Assembly: GCA_026990765.1 (NCBI GenBank)
Contig: JALXCV010000055.1
Location: 1 to 64,000 of the forward strand
Direction of reading: 5' to 3'
DNA from: Hyphomicrobiales bacterium
GTDB lineage: Bacteria > Pseudomonadota > Alphaproteobacteria > Rhizobiales > Aestuariivirgaceae
Length of the DNA stretch: 64,000 nucleotides
In this document: positions 18,299 to 26,573 of the stretch, one piece after another
Layout: the number at the start of each line of letters is the position of its first letter
How positions within the stretch are numbered: position 1 is the stretch's first letter
The notes under the pieces: generated by a model
What the model was told of the DNA's origin: nothing
The model's input: the letters and a program-made list of their open reading frames with translations, nothing else
The model's database searches: none
Made by a program: the position numbers and the translations under genes

Positions 18299-19435
18299 AT
18301 GTTTGATCCTTTGATTGAATGGATAAAAAAGTTGTGGCACCTGTTTGTTGTATCAGTGAAACGGCTGATCAAATGGGTGCTGGCGCCTTTTGTCTATATT
18401 TACACACTGTATAAAACCTCCGGCTGGATAATCCGTATTGTGCTGCTGGTTGCGGTGATACCTTTAATTGTTTCTTATCTGTGGCTGTTCTGGAATGCGG
18501 CCTGGATCAGGGATTATGACACCAATTACCCAGACCGGTTTGATCTGACCCACAAGATGAGAACTGCAGATGAGCAGGTTTCTACTGAAGGTGGCGGTGA
18601 TACTACCAAAACCTGCGGCAAGTCAGCTATTGTTGAGATTGCAGCTGATTTGATTGATTTTAATGTCAATCGCAATATGTGGATGTCATCCAATCCGGTC
18701 TACAAGGCCGGGATTTTCTGGACCATTCCGTGGTCACATACATGGTTTCTGGACAACAAGGCAGCGTTTCAGCGCGGTGTGCATCAGGCGGTAAATCGAA
18801 CCCTTATTGAACTGGCAGATGCTCTGGGCAGGGTGCGCGGTACATCGCGGATCGACAAGAATCTTAAAATTGCCAAGGGCAATATCCAGTTTGACCAATA
18901 TACATGGTATATCAACCCGTTTGATGAACAGCCCTTTGGCCCGACGACCCCCAGCCCGACCTATTATCGCAAAGCCAAAAAGGCGCTTGAAGCGTTTAAT
19001 GATGCCTTGAGCAAATGCAATGCAACCTTTGATGCAAGAGCCGATAATCTGTTGCAGTTCCTTGACCGGATTGCCAAGGATACCGGTTCGACCTCGGCTG
19101 AGATCAAGGACAGGGCTGCCAATTACAATTCGGGCTGGTTCGATACCAGGGCTGATGATATTTTCTGGCATGCCAATGGTGAGCTTTATGCCTATTACGG
19201 AATTTTGAAAGCTGCCAGATCGGACTTTTCTGATGTGATTGAACAGCGTGGTCTGCAAGATTTGTGGAGCCGGATGGAAGAACATATCAAGCTGGCAATC
19301 GAGCTGGATCCAGCCATTGTATCGAACGGTCGCGAAGATGGCTGGATGATGCCGACGCATCTGACAACTATCGGGTTTTACATATTGCGGGCGCGTTCCA
19401 ATCTGGTGGAGATCAGGTCGGTGCTTGATCGTTGA
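18299..19435 (+). CDS. DUF2333 family inner-membrane protein, last gene of ATPase operon
   Basis: 378 aa. An amphipathic, Trp/Lys-rich N-terminus (1-50) leads into a single strong membrane helix at about 46-70 (IIRIVLLVAVIPLIVSYLWL). The remainder, about 300 residues, would then face the periplasm. It contains the DUF2333 hallmarks: WMSSNPVYKAGIFW, LDNKAAFQRGVHQAVNR, and a C-terminal Trp-rich ADDIFWHANGELYAYYGIL block. The family has no known function. ATG 18299 has AAAGGA five bases before it, one base after the previous stop, so the longer frame from 18251 is rejected. The gene's last 23 bp overlap the 3' end of the convergent sulfotransferase gene. As the only membrane protein it probably anchors or is the target of the ATPase system. 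Confidence 0.9.
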   Translation: MFDPLIEWIKKLWHLFVVSVKRLIKWVLAPFVYIYTLYKTSGWIIRIVLLVAVIPLIVSYLWLFWNAAWIRDYDTNYPDRFDLTHKMRTADEQVSTEGGGDTTKTCGKSAIVEIAADLIDFNVNRNMWMSSNPVYKAGIFWTIPWSHTWFLDNKAAFQRGVHQAVNRTLIELADALGRVRGTSRIDKNLKIAKGNIQFDQYTWYINPFDEQPFGPTTPSPTYYRKAKKALEAFNDALSKCNATFDARADNLLQFLDRIAKDTGSTSAEIKDRAANYNSGWFDTRADDIFWHANGELYAYYGILKAARSDFSDVIEQRGLQDLWSRMEEHIKLAIELDPAIVSNGREDGWMMPTHLTTIGFYILRARSNLVEIRSVLDR

Positions 19436-20801
19436 TCCACTCCATACCGCCAAGGGCGTCAATCAGTGGCTGCAACCATGGCTGATAGCGTTTCCAGCGC
19501 TCAAGTGATGTCTTGTAGATTGGCTGGCGGACCTGCCAGCGGCTGGCGGTCATCACCGCGCGGTCTGATTTTTGCGGTTCAAGACAGCTGTTGGACCAGT
19601 CAAGCCCGGAAAATTCGATCAGTTTGCGGGCGTTGGCTTCAGGGTTTTGAACAATGTCTTCATAGGATACTTCGAGAATTGGCAAGGAGATGGTTTGCTT
19701 CCAGTGATCCATGATGGCCGAGTAATGCCGGTAATATCTGCCAAGCCATTGCAGACGGTAGGAATATTCATGGCCGGTGCGAAAGCGCTGGAAGAAGCAG
19801 GATATGCAGGTATCCAGCGGATGGCGGCGAACATGGATTATCCGGGCATTGGGGAACAGCATGGATATTTGTGCCAGCTTATAGGCATTTTGCGGCATCT
19901 TGTCGGTAAAGCGTATAAATTTTTGCTCTTTTGCCCGCTGATTGACCATGCCCATGCAGGCTCTGGCAGCAGAGTTGAAATGCTCATCGGGCATTTGCAA
20001 AAGATAACCGTAATCAGTGCCCTTATATGCAAGATTGTGCACGGCCCATTGGCGCATCTGCTCACTGACGGAGCCAATCATTGGCAATTCACCGGCGGCA
20101 AATATATCTGGATGGCGTGATAATATGGTTTCAACCAAAGTTGTGCCGGAACGGGGCATGCCAATGATGAAAACCGGAGCTTCGCTCAGATCACCGCGTG
20201 ATGTGTTGCGGGCAAGATTGCTCCGGTTCAAACTTGCAATGGCTTCATTTACGGCATTTTGCTGAATTTCAGCTTTGAAAACACCGCTGCGCAATCTGGA
20301 TGCTTCCAGGGCAAAATGGAAAGCTTCGTGATATTTTGCCGTATCATTCATGGCCTTTGACAGGGCAAAGCACAAATATTCCTGATCAGAATTGCTGCAA
20401 TTATTGCCTGCATAAATTGTCTGCATTTCGGCAATCAGCGGATCATCTGGCCTGAATTTGTAAATGCCGCCCAGATTGAAAAATGCCTCGGCATAGGCCG
20501 GTTTCAGTTCTATGGCCCGGCGATAATGCTTTATGGCTTCATCCATCTGATCAAGTGAGCCCAGCACAGAAGCCAGATTATGGTGCATTTGCGGCTGGTC
20601 AGGAGCCAGTTGCATTGATTTTCTGATCAGTTTCAGCGGTTCTTGCGGGTCCTGGGTTATATTCCACAGGGCAAGACCCAAAAAGTGCATTGCATCAGCA
20701 TGTTCAGGATTTTGCCTTAAAACCTCGCGGTAAGCGTCAGCAGCCTGCTGGTAGCGCATGGCTCTGGTGTGCTCAAGTCCCTCTTTCAGTTTTGCTGACA
20801 T
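19413..20801 (-). CDS. TPR-domain sulfotransferase
   Basis: 462 aa. Three to four tetratricopeptide repeats occupy about 5-115 (for example the NPEHADAMHFLGLAL and PAYAEAFFNLGGIY helices). Next comes a PAPS-dependent sulfotransferase domain: the 5'-phosphosulfate loop IIGMPRSGTTLVETIL at 212-227 (MPRSGTT 215-221) and the 3'-phosphate-binding IHVRRHPLDTCIS about 130 residues on. Such proteins sulfate surface glycans, lipids or proteins; the acceptor is not predictable here. ATG 20801 begins the TPR region directly and is preferred to the longer frame. Its 3' end overlaps the DUF2333 gene by 23 bp (tail to tail). Confidence 0.9.
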   Translation of the reverse strand: MSAKLKEGLEHTRAMRYQQAADAYREVLRQNPEHADAMHFLGLALWNITQDPQEPLKLIRKSMQLAPDQPQMHHNLASVLGSLDQMDEAIKHYRRAIELKPAYAEAFFNLGGIYKFRPDDPLIAEMQTIYAGNNCSNSDQEYLCFALSKAMNDTAKYHEAFHFALEASRLRSGVFKAEIQQNAVNEAIASLNRSNLARNTSRGDLSEAPVFIIGMPRSGTTLVETILSRHPDIFAAGELPMIGSVSEQMRQWAVHNLAYKGTDYGYLLQMPDEHFNSAARACMGMVNQRAKEQKFIRFTDKMPQNAYKLAQISMLFPNARIIHVRRHPLDTCISCFFQRFRTGHEYSYRLQWLGRYYRHYSAIMDHWKQTISLPILEVSYEDIVQNPEANARKLIEFSGLDWSNSCLEPQKSDRAVMTASRWQVRQPIYKTSLERWKRYQPWLQPLIDALGGMEWINDQAPT

Positions 20802-20882
20802 TGTTCCATAAAGTCTGATTTGCTGTCGTTTTGCAAGAGGCAGCATCTTGCACTGCATGGTGTGTGGACATATGTTGATCAT

Positions 20883-21725
20883 ATGACCAGGCCTGAGCGG
20901 ATTTCCAAAACTTCAATTGTGCTAGATGTTTATGATCGCATGAGCGAAGATGACGGGTTTCCGCTGGCTGGCAATATTGCCTTTTCCTCATTATTGGCGC
21001 TGTTCCCGTTTTTGATCTTTTTAACCTCGCTGGCCGGGTTTTTGGGGAATGAAAAACTGGCGACCACTGTGGTTGATTATCTGCTGTCAGTGGCACCTGA
21101 GAATCTGGTCAACCCGTTTATTGATGATATTCATGCTATCTTGACGGTGCCTGACAGTTCGGTGCTGTTAATTGCGGTTTTGCTTACCCTTTATGCGGCA
21201 GCCGGCGGGGTTGAATCAATCAGGGTGGGGCTGAACCGGGCCTATGGCTATCGCGAAACCCGCTGGTGGATTTTCAGATTTTTGCAAAATGTGGTGTTTG
21301 TGATTGGCGGAGCGGTGGTGCTGATTGCACTGGCATTTCTGATCGTGTTCGGGCCGTTATGGTGGGATGTGGCAGAAGGCTGGCTGCCGGTATTGCAAAA
21401 ATTTACTGCAAGGTTTTATCTGTTGCGCTATCCGGTCGGGCTTGGCCTGTTATTTGTTGCTCTGGTGCTGGGGCATTTGTTCTTGCCGGTAAAACGGCAT
21501 TCGCTTGGCCAGATAATGCCGGGAATATTGCTGACTATTGGTCTGTGGCTGGTGGCGGCATGGACCTATGCTGAATATATTGCCCGCTTCTCACGGGCTC
21601 ATCTGATGTATGCCGGACTGGGCAATGTGGTAATTGCCCTGATTTTCATCTATATTTCGGCTCTGGTGATTATTCTGGGTGGTGAGGTTAATCAGGCGCT
21701 GATTGCAAGGAGAAAGAACCGATGA
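20883..21725 (+). CDS. YihY/BrkB family inner-membrane protein
   Basis: About 280 aa with six predicted transmembrane helices and the family signature near the N-terminus, where GNIAFSSLLALFPFLIFLTSLAGF forms the first helix. The family was once misnamed RNase BN; it is now viewed as a membrane protein of uncertain role, possibly a transporter. ATG 20883 matches the family start; a TTG-initiated extension from 20820 is also open, and no strong Shine-Dalgarno settles it. The stop overlaps the next start (ATGA), so the following small exported protein is coupled to it. Confidence 0.88.
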   Translation: MTRPERISKTSIVLDVYDRMSEDDGFPLAGNIAFSSLLALFPFLIFLTSLAGFLGNEKLATTVVDYLLSVAPENLVNPFIDDIHAILTVPDSSVLLIAVLLTLYAAAGGVESIRVGLNRAYGYRETRWWIFRFLQNVVFVIGGAVVLIALAFLIVFGPLWWDVAEGWLPVLQKFTARFYLLRYPVGLGLLFVALVLGHLFLPVKRHSLGQIMPGILLTIGLWLVAAWTYAEYIARFSRAHLMYAGLGNVVIALIFIYISALVIILGGEVNQALIARRKNR

Positions 21726-22081
21726 ACAAATTGCTGATTGTGGTCTGGGGGCTGATGATGATTTCAGCTGCTCAGGCAAGCTCTATGTCGAGTGAGTTTA
21801 CCCTGACAAATCAGCAGCCGGTGCTGATTGTTGACCTGACCCATCCGCGCCCCAATAGCGATCAGGCGGCCTATATTTACCGCATATGCCGCTCTGCAGG
21901 CACAGTGGAGGTTTACCGGACCACGGCAATGTTCAAACAAAACCCGCCAGTGCGTCCGGTGGCTATTCTCAATAATCCAAATGCTCCATGCCGTGACCTG
22001 TTGTTGCACAAGGGTGAAATGCTGATCCTTCGCAATCAGGGTGACAGGGCGGTTGCAGCCTATGATCTGGTTGGCGGGTAA
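21722..22081 (+). CDS. Small exported protein of unknown function
   Basis: 119 aa with a signal peptide (hydrophobic core LLIVVWGLMMISAAQASS, cleavage near residue 20). The mature part is beta-rich with two Cys (ICRSAGTVEV and APCRDLLL) that could form one disulfide. The phrase DLTHPRPNSDQAAYIYRI may be a phosphate-side motif but I do not recognise the family. It overlaps the BrkB-like gene by four bases and so is probably its functional partner. Downstream, TAACTCA/TGAGTTA (22079-22085 and 22101-22107) form a weak hairpin between this gene and convergent ccr. Confidence 0.7.
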   Translation: MNKLLIVVWGLMMISAAQASSMSSEFTLTNQQPVLIVDLTHPRPNSDQAAYIYRICRSAGTVEVYRTTAMFKQNPPVRPVAILNNPNAPCRDLLLHKGEMLILRNQGDRAVAAYDLVGG

Positions 22082-22104
22082 CTCAATATAGCCAAGCTTA
22101 TGAG

Positions 22105-23367
22105 TTAAGCCTCACAAGCCTCTTGCACATCCTCAAAGGTGCGAAGGCCGGTTTGCGGGGCATTTACCAGAACTGCCATATTGCCGGGCAGGTGCTGGTT
22201 TTTCCACATCCGGGTATGGGCCTTGGGGATGTCGCGCCATGAAAAGACTTCTGACATGCAAGGATCAATGCGCCGGTTAAGCACCAGCTGGTTGGCCTGT
22301 GCCGCCTGTTTGAGATGGGCGAAATGTGACCCCTGAATGCGTTTCTGGTGCATCCAGACATAGCGGGCATCCATGGTCAGATTATAACCGGTTGTGCCGG
22401 CGCAAAATACCACCATGCCGCCGCGCTTGGCGACCAGACATGATACCGGGAAAGTGGCTTGCCCTGGATGTTCGAATACCGTGTCAACGCTGACACCTTT
22501 TCCGGTTATGTCCCATATGGCCTTGCCGAAATTGCGGGCTTCCTTTGCCCATTCATTATATTCATCGGTGTTGACGGTTGGCATTTCGCCCCAGCAATTG
22601 AAATCCTTGCGGTTGATAACACCCTTGGCGCCAAGGGACATGACGAAATCGCGCTTTTCCTCATCGGAAATGACACCAATGGCATTGGCCCCGGCAGTAG
22701 CACATAATTGTATGGCAAAGGAGCCAAGCCCGCCCGACGCCCCCCAGACCAGCACATTATGACCGGGGCGCAGAATATGCGGGCGGTGGCCGAACAGCAT
22801 TCTGTAGGCAGTGGCAAGGGTTAGGGTATAGCAGGCAGATTCTTCCCATGTCAGATGTTTGGGACGCGGCATTAATTGCTGGGCCTGTACCCTGGCATAT
22901 TGGGCAAAGGAACCGTCGGGGGTTTCATAACCCCAGATGCGCTGGGTGGGTGAGAACATCGGATCACCGCCATTGCACTCCTCATCATCGCCATCATCCT
23001 GATTGCAGTGGATAACCACTTCATCGCCGATTTTCCAGCGTTTGACCTTGGAGCCAACTGCCCAGACGATACCGGCAGCATCAGAACCGGCAATATGAAA
23101 ATCATGCTTGTGGACATTGAGTACCGAGATCGGAGTGCCAAGGGCCGCCCAGACACCATTATAATTGACCCCTGCAGCCATAACCAGCACCAGCACCTCA
23201 TGGCTGTCAATCTGCCATGTCGGGACGGCTTCAACCTGCATGGCTTTGGATGGCGGGCCGTGCCGGTCCTGACGGATGGCCCAGGCATACATTTTTGCCG
23301 GAACATGGCCAAGTGGTGGCAGTTCGCCGATTTCATACAGGTCTTTCAATTTGCTATCTGTGCTCAT
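22105..23367 (-). CDS. ccr: Crotonyl-CoA carboxylase/reductase
   Basis: 420-aa key enzyme of the ethylmalonyl-CoA pathway: reductive carboxylation of crotonyl-CoA to (2S)-ethylmalonyl-CoA with NADPH and CO2. The MDR fold is clear, with NADPH-binding VWGASGGLGSFAIQL at about 207-221. Features specific to this subfamily are present: GVNYNGVWAALG at 66-77 (the Asn position implicated in CO2 binding), LTWEESACYTLT at 172-183, FEHPGQATFPVS, and RIQGSHFA with the His implicated in CO2 binding. The acidic DDGDDEECNGGDP insertion is also typical. It faces away from a small membrane-protein gene and then ecm. The enzyme allows net assimilation of acetyl-CoA without isocitrate lyase. Confidence 0.97.
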   Translation of the reverse strand: MSTDSKLKDLYEIGELPPLGHVPAKMYAWAIRQDRHGPPSKAMQVEAVPTWQIDSHEVLVLVMAAGVNYNGVWAALGTPISVLNVHKHDFHIAGSDAAGIVWAVGSKVKRWKIGDEVVIHCNQDDGDDEECNGGDPMFSPTQRIWGYETPDGSFAQYARVQAQQLMPRPKHLTWEESACYTLTLATAYRMLFGHRPHILRPGHNVLVWGASGGLGSFAIQLCATAGANAIGVISDEEKRDFVMSLGAKGVINRKDFNCWGEMPTVNTDEYNEWAKEARNFGKAIWDITGKGVSVDTVFEHPGQATFPVSCLVAKRGGMVVFCAGTTGYNLTMDARYVWMHQKRIQGSHFAHLKQAAQANQLVLNRRIDPCMSEVFSWRDIPKAHTRMWKNQHLPGNMAVLVNAPQTGLRTFEDVQEACEA

Positions 23368-23424
23368 GTCTTATCAATCTGACTGGTTGTTGTTTGTTGT
23401 CATTATACTAAAGATTTTTTTGTT

Positions 23425-23477
23425 TTGCAGTGCAACATAAGTAGGTGGTGCCAGCTGATTAACCAGAAGTTGCAAAA
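23425..23477. promoter_or_regulatory. TTGCA-type motifs in the ccr upstream region
   Basis: The 185-bp divergent gap contains the palindrome TTGCA-G-TGCAA (23425-23435) and, 35 bp on, TTGCAAAA (23470-23477). Repeated TTTGCAA-like elements are reported for ScfR/PccR-type regulators of C2/C3-CoA genes in Alphaproteobacteria, so this may be a regulator site for ccr. Weak, motif-only evidence. Confidence 0.3.
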
Positions 23478-23500
23478 GCTGAATAGTTAACGTTTTATTA

Positions 23501-23509
23501 TGATATAAT
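23501..23509 (+). promoter_or_regulatory. Extended -10 promoter before the small membrane protein
   Basis: TGA-TATAAT: a perfect TATAAT (23504-23509) with a TG at the extended -10 position (23501-23502), 44 bp before the start at 23553. No good -35 box is seen, as is usual for extended -10 promoters. Confidence 0.5.
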
Positions 23510-23552
23510 TTATTTATGATTCAAATTGAAACAGTTTTGTGAGGCGTTTGTC

Positions 23553-23897
23553 ATGGAAGACATGGTTGGATTTCTGGAAACAATTGACGGTTTGCCGGGA
23601 AAAATTCTGGGACTTGATGGATTGCCGCTGGCTATAGTGCTGATGATAGTTTCATTGAGTGTCTTTGGGGCCGTGCTGGTTAATAATCTGGCTGATCGTC
23701 GCTATGTTTTTGAATATGCGTTCAGTTTTGCAATGATGCTGCTGGGGGCGGTTATCGCCAATCTGGTGCTGTTCGACAAGGTTTTGCTGATTGACAATGC
23801 CATCGCCATGGCAGCGATTTTCTCCAATATTGGCATGGTGTTTTCAGGGCTGACACTGATGGTTATCTATCGTCTGGCATCACCTGCCGGGGTTTAG
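23553..23897 (+). CDS. Small membrane protein between ccr and ecm
   Basis: 114 aa with about three hydrophobic helices (approximately 25-45, 57-76, 84-106), short loops, and a charged NNLADRRYVFEYA segment between the first two. I do not recognise the family. ATG 23553 follows GTGAGG at plausible spacing; the frame is open upstream to a TTG at 23526. It lies 75 bp before ecm in the same direction and divergent from ccr, so it may be co-transcribed with ecm. A role in the pathway is guesswork. Confidence 0.7.
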   Translation: MEDMVGFLETIDGLPGKILGLDGLPLAIVLMIVSLSVFGAVLVNNLADRRYVFEYAFSFAMMLLGAVIANLVLFDKVLLIDNAIAMAAIFSNIGMVFSGLTLMVIYRLASPAGV

Positions 23898-23972
23898 TCC
23901 AAAGTTTGGTTGCGTTGCAGCATTTTAATGTGCTTTGGTGCGGTGGAGTAAAAATAACCGGATCAAAGCCCA

Positions 23973-25964
23973 ATGGAAAAATCCAATGCCACACCGGCTA
24001 GAAAGGATCGTCCCTGGATATTCAGGACCTATGCCGGTCACTCGACTGCTGCTGCTTCCAATGCACTATATAAAAGCAATCTGAAAAAGGGCCAGACCGG
24101 CCTGTCAGTGGCATTCGATCTGCCGACCCAGACCGGCTATGACAGTGACCATATTCTGGCGCGCGGCGAGGTTGGCAAGGTTGGTGTACCGGTCAGCCAT
24201 ATTGGTGATATGCGCCAGCTGTTTGACGGTATTCCGCTTGATAAAATGAATACCTCGATGACGATTAATGCCACAGCGGCATGGTTGCTGGCCCTGTATG
24301 TGGCGGTGGGCGATGAACAGGGGGCGGATCGGCGTTCGCTGTCCGGTACTACGCAAAATGATATTATCAAGGAATATCTGTCACGCGGCACCTATGTGTT
24401 TCCACCTGATCATTCATTGCGGCTGACCAATGATACAATAAGCTGGGGGTATAGGGAGATTCCGCGCTGGAATCCGATGAATGTATGCTCGTATCATTTG
24501 CAGGAAGCAGGGGCAACGCCGGTTGAGGAACTGTCATTTGCGCTGGCTAATGCAATTGCGGTACTGGATGCGGTGAAGGCTTCGGGTGCGGTTGAAACAG
24601 CTGATTTTCCCAAAGTGGTCGGGCGTATCTCGTTTTTTGTCAATGCCGGGATTCGCTTTGTTACCGAATTGTGCAAGATGCGGGCATTTACCGAGCTTTG
24701 GGACGAAATATGCCTTGAGCGCTATGGGGTTGAAGACCCGAAACTGCGGCGGTTTCGCTATGGGGTGCAGGTGAATTCGCTGGGGCTGACTGAACAGCAG
24801 CCGGAAAATAATGTCTACCGGATATTGCTGGAAATGCTGGCAGTGGTTCTGTCGAAGAATGCGCGGGCAAGGGCAGTGCAACTTCCGGCATGGAACGAGG
24901 CGCTGGGACTGCCGCGGCCATGGGACCAGCAATGGTCCTTGCGGATGCAGCAGATTGTGGCGCTGGAAACCGATTTGCTGGAATATGGTGATATTTTTGC
25001 CGGGTCCAGTGAAATTGAGCGCAAAGTTGAAGAGCTGAAAGAAATGGCGCGCAGTGAACTGGCAAATCTGGAGGCAATGGGGGGAATCGTTGCTGGAATT
25101 GACAGCGGCTATATGAAAGAAAAGCTGGTTGCATCCAACACTGCCCGGATCAAGGCGATTGAATCGGGCGAGATGAAAATTATCGGGGTGAATGTCTATA
25201 CAGATGGTGAGGCATCGCCGCTTTCCACCGGGGATGGTGAGGCGATATTGACAGTGCCTGATCATGTTGAGTTTGACCAGATTGCGGCTTTGAAGAAGTG
25301 GCGGGCTGAACGCGATGGCAGCCGGGTCGAGGCAGCTATTGCCGGGTTGAAACAGGCCGCTGGTGATGGCTCAAATATTATGGAACCTTCAATTGAATGC
25401 GCCAAAGCCGGGGTGACAACCGGGGAATGGGGGGCTGTGCTGCGTGAAGTATTTGGTGAATATCGCCCGCCTACCGGGGTTGGCAGGGCTGTTGGCAAGG
25501 ATGATGGCAAGGCTGATGAATTGCGGGTTCAGGTTTCAGAACTGGCGGTAAAACTTGGCACGCCGCCGCGTATGCTGGTTGGCAAACCGGGACTTGACGG
25601 GCATTCCAACGGGGCCGAACAGATAGCAGTGCGTGCCGGTGAAGTCGGGTTTGAAGTGTTTTATGATGGTATCAGGCTGACCCCGGATGAGATTGTGGCC
25701 TCAGCCAGTGAAAACCGGGTGCATGTGATCGGGTTGTCAATATTATCGGGCAGTCATGTCTCGCTGGTGCGCGATGTAATCAACAAATTGCGCGAGAAAC
25801 ATCTGGATCATATTCCGGTTATTGTTGGGGGTATTGTGCCTGAAGGGGATGTGATGGTGCTGCGGCAAATGGGAGTGAAGAAGGTTTATACACCCAAGGA
25901 CTTCCGGTTAAATGCGATGATGACGGAAATTGTCGAACTGGTCGGAGCGCAACAGGGGGCATGA
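23973..25964 (+). CDS. ecm: Ethylmalonyl-CoA mutase (adenosylcobalamin-dependent)
   Basis: 663-aa single-chain mutase converting (2R)-ethylmalonyl-CoA to methylsuccinyl-CoA. The N-terminal TIM-barrel domain begins RPWIFRTYAGHSTAAASN and includes LSVAFDLPTQTGYDSD and the GTTQNDIIKEYLSRG block of the methylmalonyl-CoA mutase superfamily. The C-terminal B12 domain has the base-off DxHxxG motif (D542-G-H544-S-N-G547), LSILSGSH and VIVGGIVPEGD. The RTYAGH start and the one-chain layout fit Ecm (MeaA) rather than methylmalonyl-CoA mutase, and proximity of ccr supports it strongly. No upstream cobalamin riboswitch was seen; the one in this window is 17 kb away. Confidence 0.96.
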   Translation: MEKSNATPARKDRPWIFRTYAGHSTAAASNALYKSNLKKGQTGLSVAFDLPTQTGYDSDHILARGEVGKVGVPVSHIGDMRQLFDGIPLDKMNTSMTINATAAWLLALYVAVGDEQGADRRSLSGTTQNDIIKEYLSRGTYVFPPDHSLRLTNDTISWGYREIPRWNPMNVCSYHLQEAGATPVEELSFALANAIAVLDAVKASGAVETADFPKVVGRISFFVNAGIRFVTELCKMRAFTELWDEICLERYGVEDPKLRRFRYGVQVNSLGLTEQQPENNVYRILLEMLAVVLSKNARARAVQLPAWNEALGLPRPWDQQWSLRMQQIVALETDLLEYGDIFAGSSEIERKVEELKEMARSELANLEAMGGIVAGIDSGYMKEKLVASNTARIKAIESGEMKIIGVNVYTDGEASPLSTGDGEAILTVPDHVEFDQIAALKKWRAERDGSRVEAAIAGLKQAAGDGSNIMEPSIECAKAGVTTGEWGAVLREVFGEYRPPTGVGRAVGKDDGKADELRVQVSELAVKLGTPPRMLVGKPGLDGHSNGAEQIAVRAGEVGFEVFYDGIRLTPDEIVASASENRVHVIGLSILSGSHVSLVRDVINKLREKHLDHIPVIVGGIVPEGDVMVLRQMGVKKVYTPKDFRLNAMMTEIVELVGAQQGA

Positions 25965-26017
25965 AATGCTCCCTGAAGCTCAAAAAAACTCAAGTTTGAT
26001 TTTGCATTGGTATGCAA

Positions 26018-26563
26018 TCAGTCGCCTTCAAACTCTACCAGAGTGTGGACCTTTACGCCCTTGTCGCGCAGTTTTTTGGCGCCGCCCAGGTCTGGCAGGT
26101 CGACTACAAAGGCGGCGGCAACGATTTCGCCGCCTGAATCCTTGATAAGATCAGTTGCGGCATCTGCGGTGCCGCCAGTGGCTATCAGATCATCGATCAT
26201 CAGGATTTTATCGCCTTTCTTGATGGCATCGGAGTGAACCTCGATCCGGTCGACGCCATATTCCAGCGAATATTCCCGGCCAATGGTTTTCCATGGCAGC
26301 TTGCCCTTTTTGCGTATCGGGATGAAGCCCTTGCCAAGTTCGTGGGCGATGGCCCCGCCCAGAATAAAGCCGCGTGCTTCAATACCAACAACATAGTCGA
26401 CATCCATAGTCAAAAACGGCCACATCAGTTCATCAACCGAAGCACGAAAGCCATGCGGGTCTGACAAAAGGGTGGTGATGTCGCGGAACATTACGCCTTT
26501 CTTGGGATAGTCGGGGATGGTACGGATAAATTGCTTGATGTTGAAACCATTGCGCAGGTCCAT
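26018..26563 (-). CDS. apt: Adenine phosphoribosyltransferase
   Basis: 181-aa purine salvage enzyme: adenine + PRPP gives AMP. The PRPP-binding loop [14 protein letters not shown] is at about 120-133, preceded by [20 protein letters not shown] at 58-77, both diagnostic of Apt. Length is standard. It begins 10 bp after the adenine deaminase stop, so the pair forms a small operon that either salvages adenine or deaminates it. Convergent with ecm, with a 53-bp gap holding only a weak TTGCAT/ATGCAA hairpin. Confidence 0.97.
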   Translation of the reverse strand: MDLRNGFNIKQFIRTIPDYPKKGVMFRDITTLLSDPHGFRASVDELMWPFLTMDVDYVVGIEARGFILGGAIAHELGKGFIPIRKKGKLPWKTIGREYSLEYGVDRIEVHSDAIKKGDKILMIDDLIATGGTADAATDLIKDSGGEIVAAAFVVDLPDLGGAKKLRDKGVKVHTLVEFEGD

Positions 26564-26573
26564 GATTTGTCCT

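Noticed and set aside
12829-19435. ATPase operon as an anti-phage defence system
   Set aside because: No nuclease, toxin, NTPase-effector or reverse transcriptase domain is seen, and DUF2333 looks like a core family of this class; kept as an unknown envelope-related system instead.
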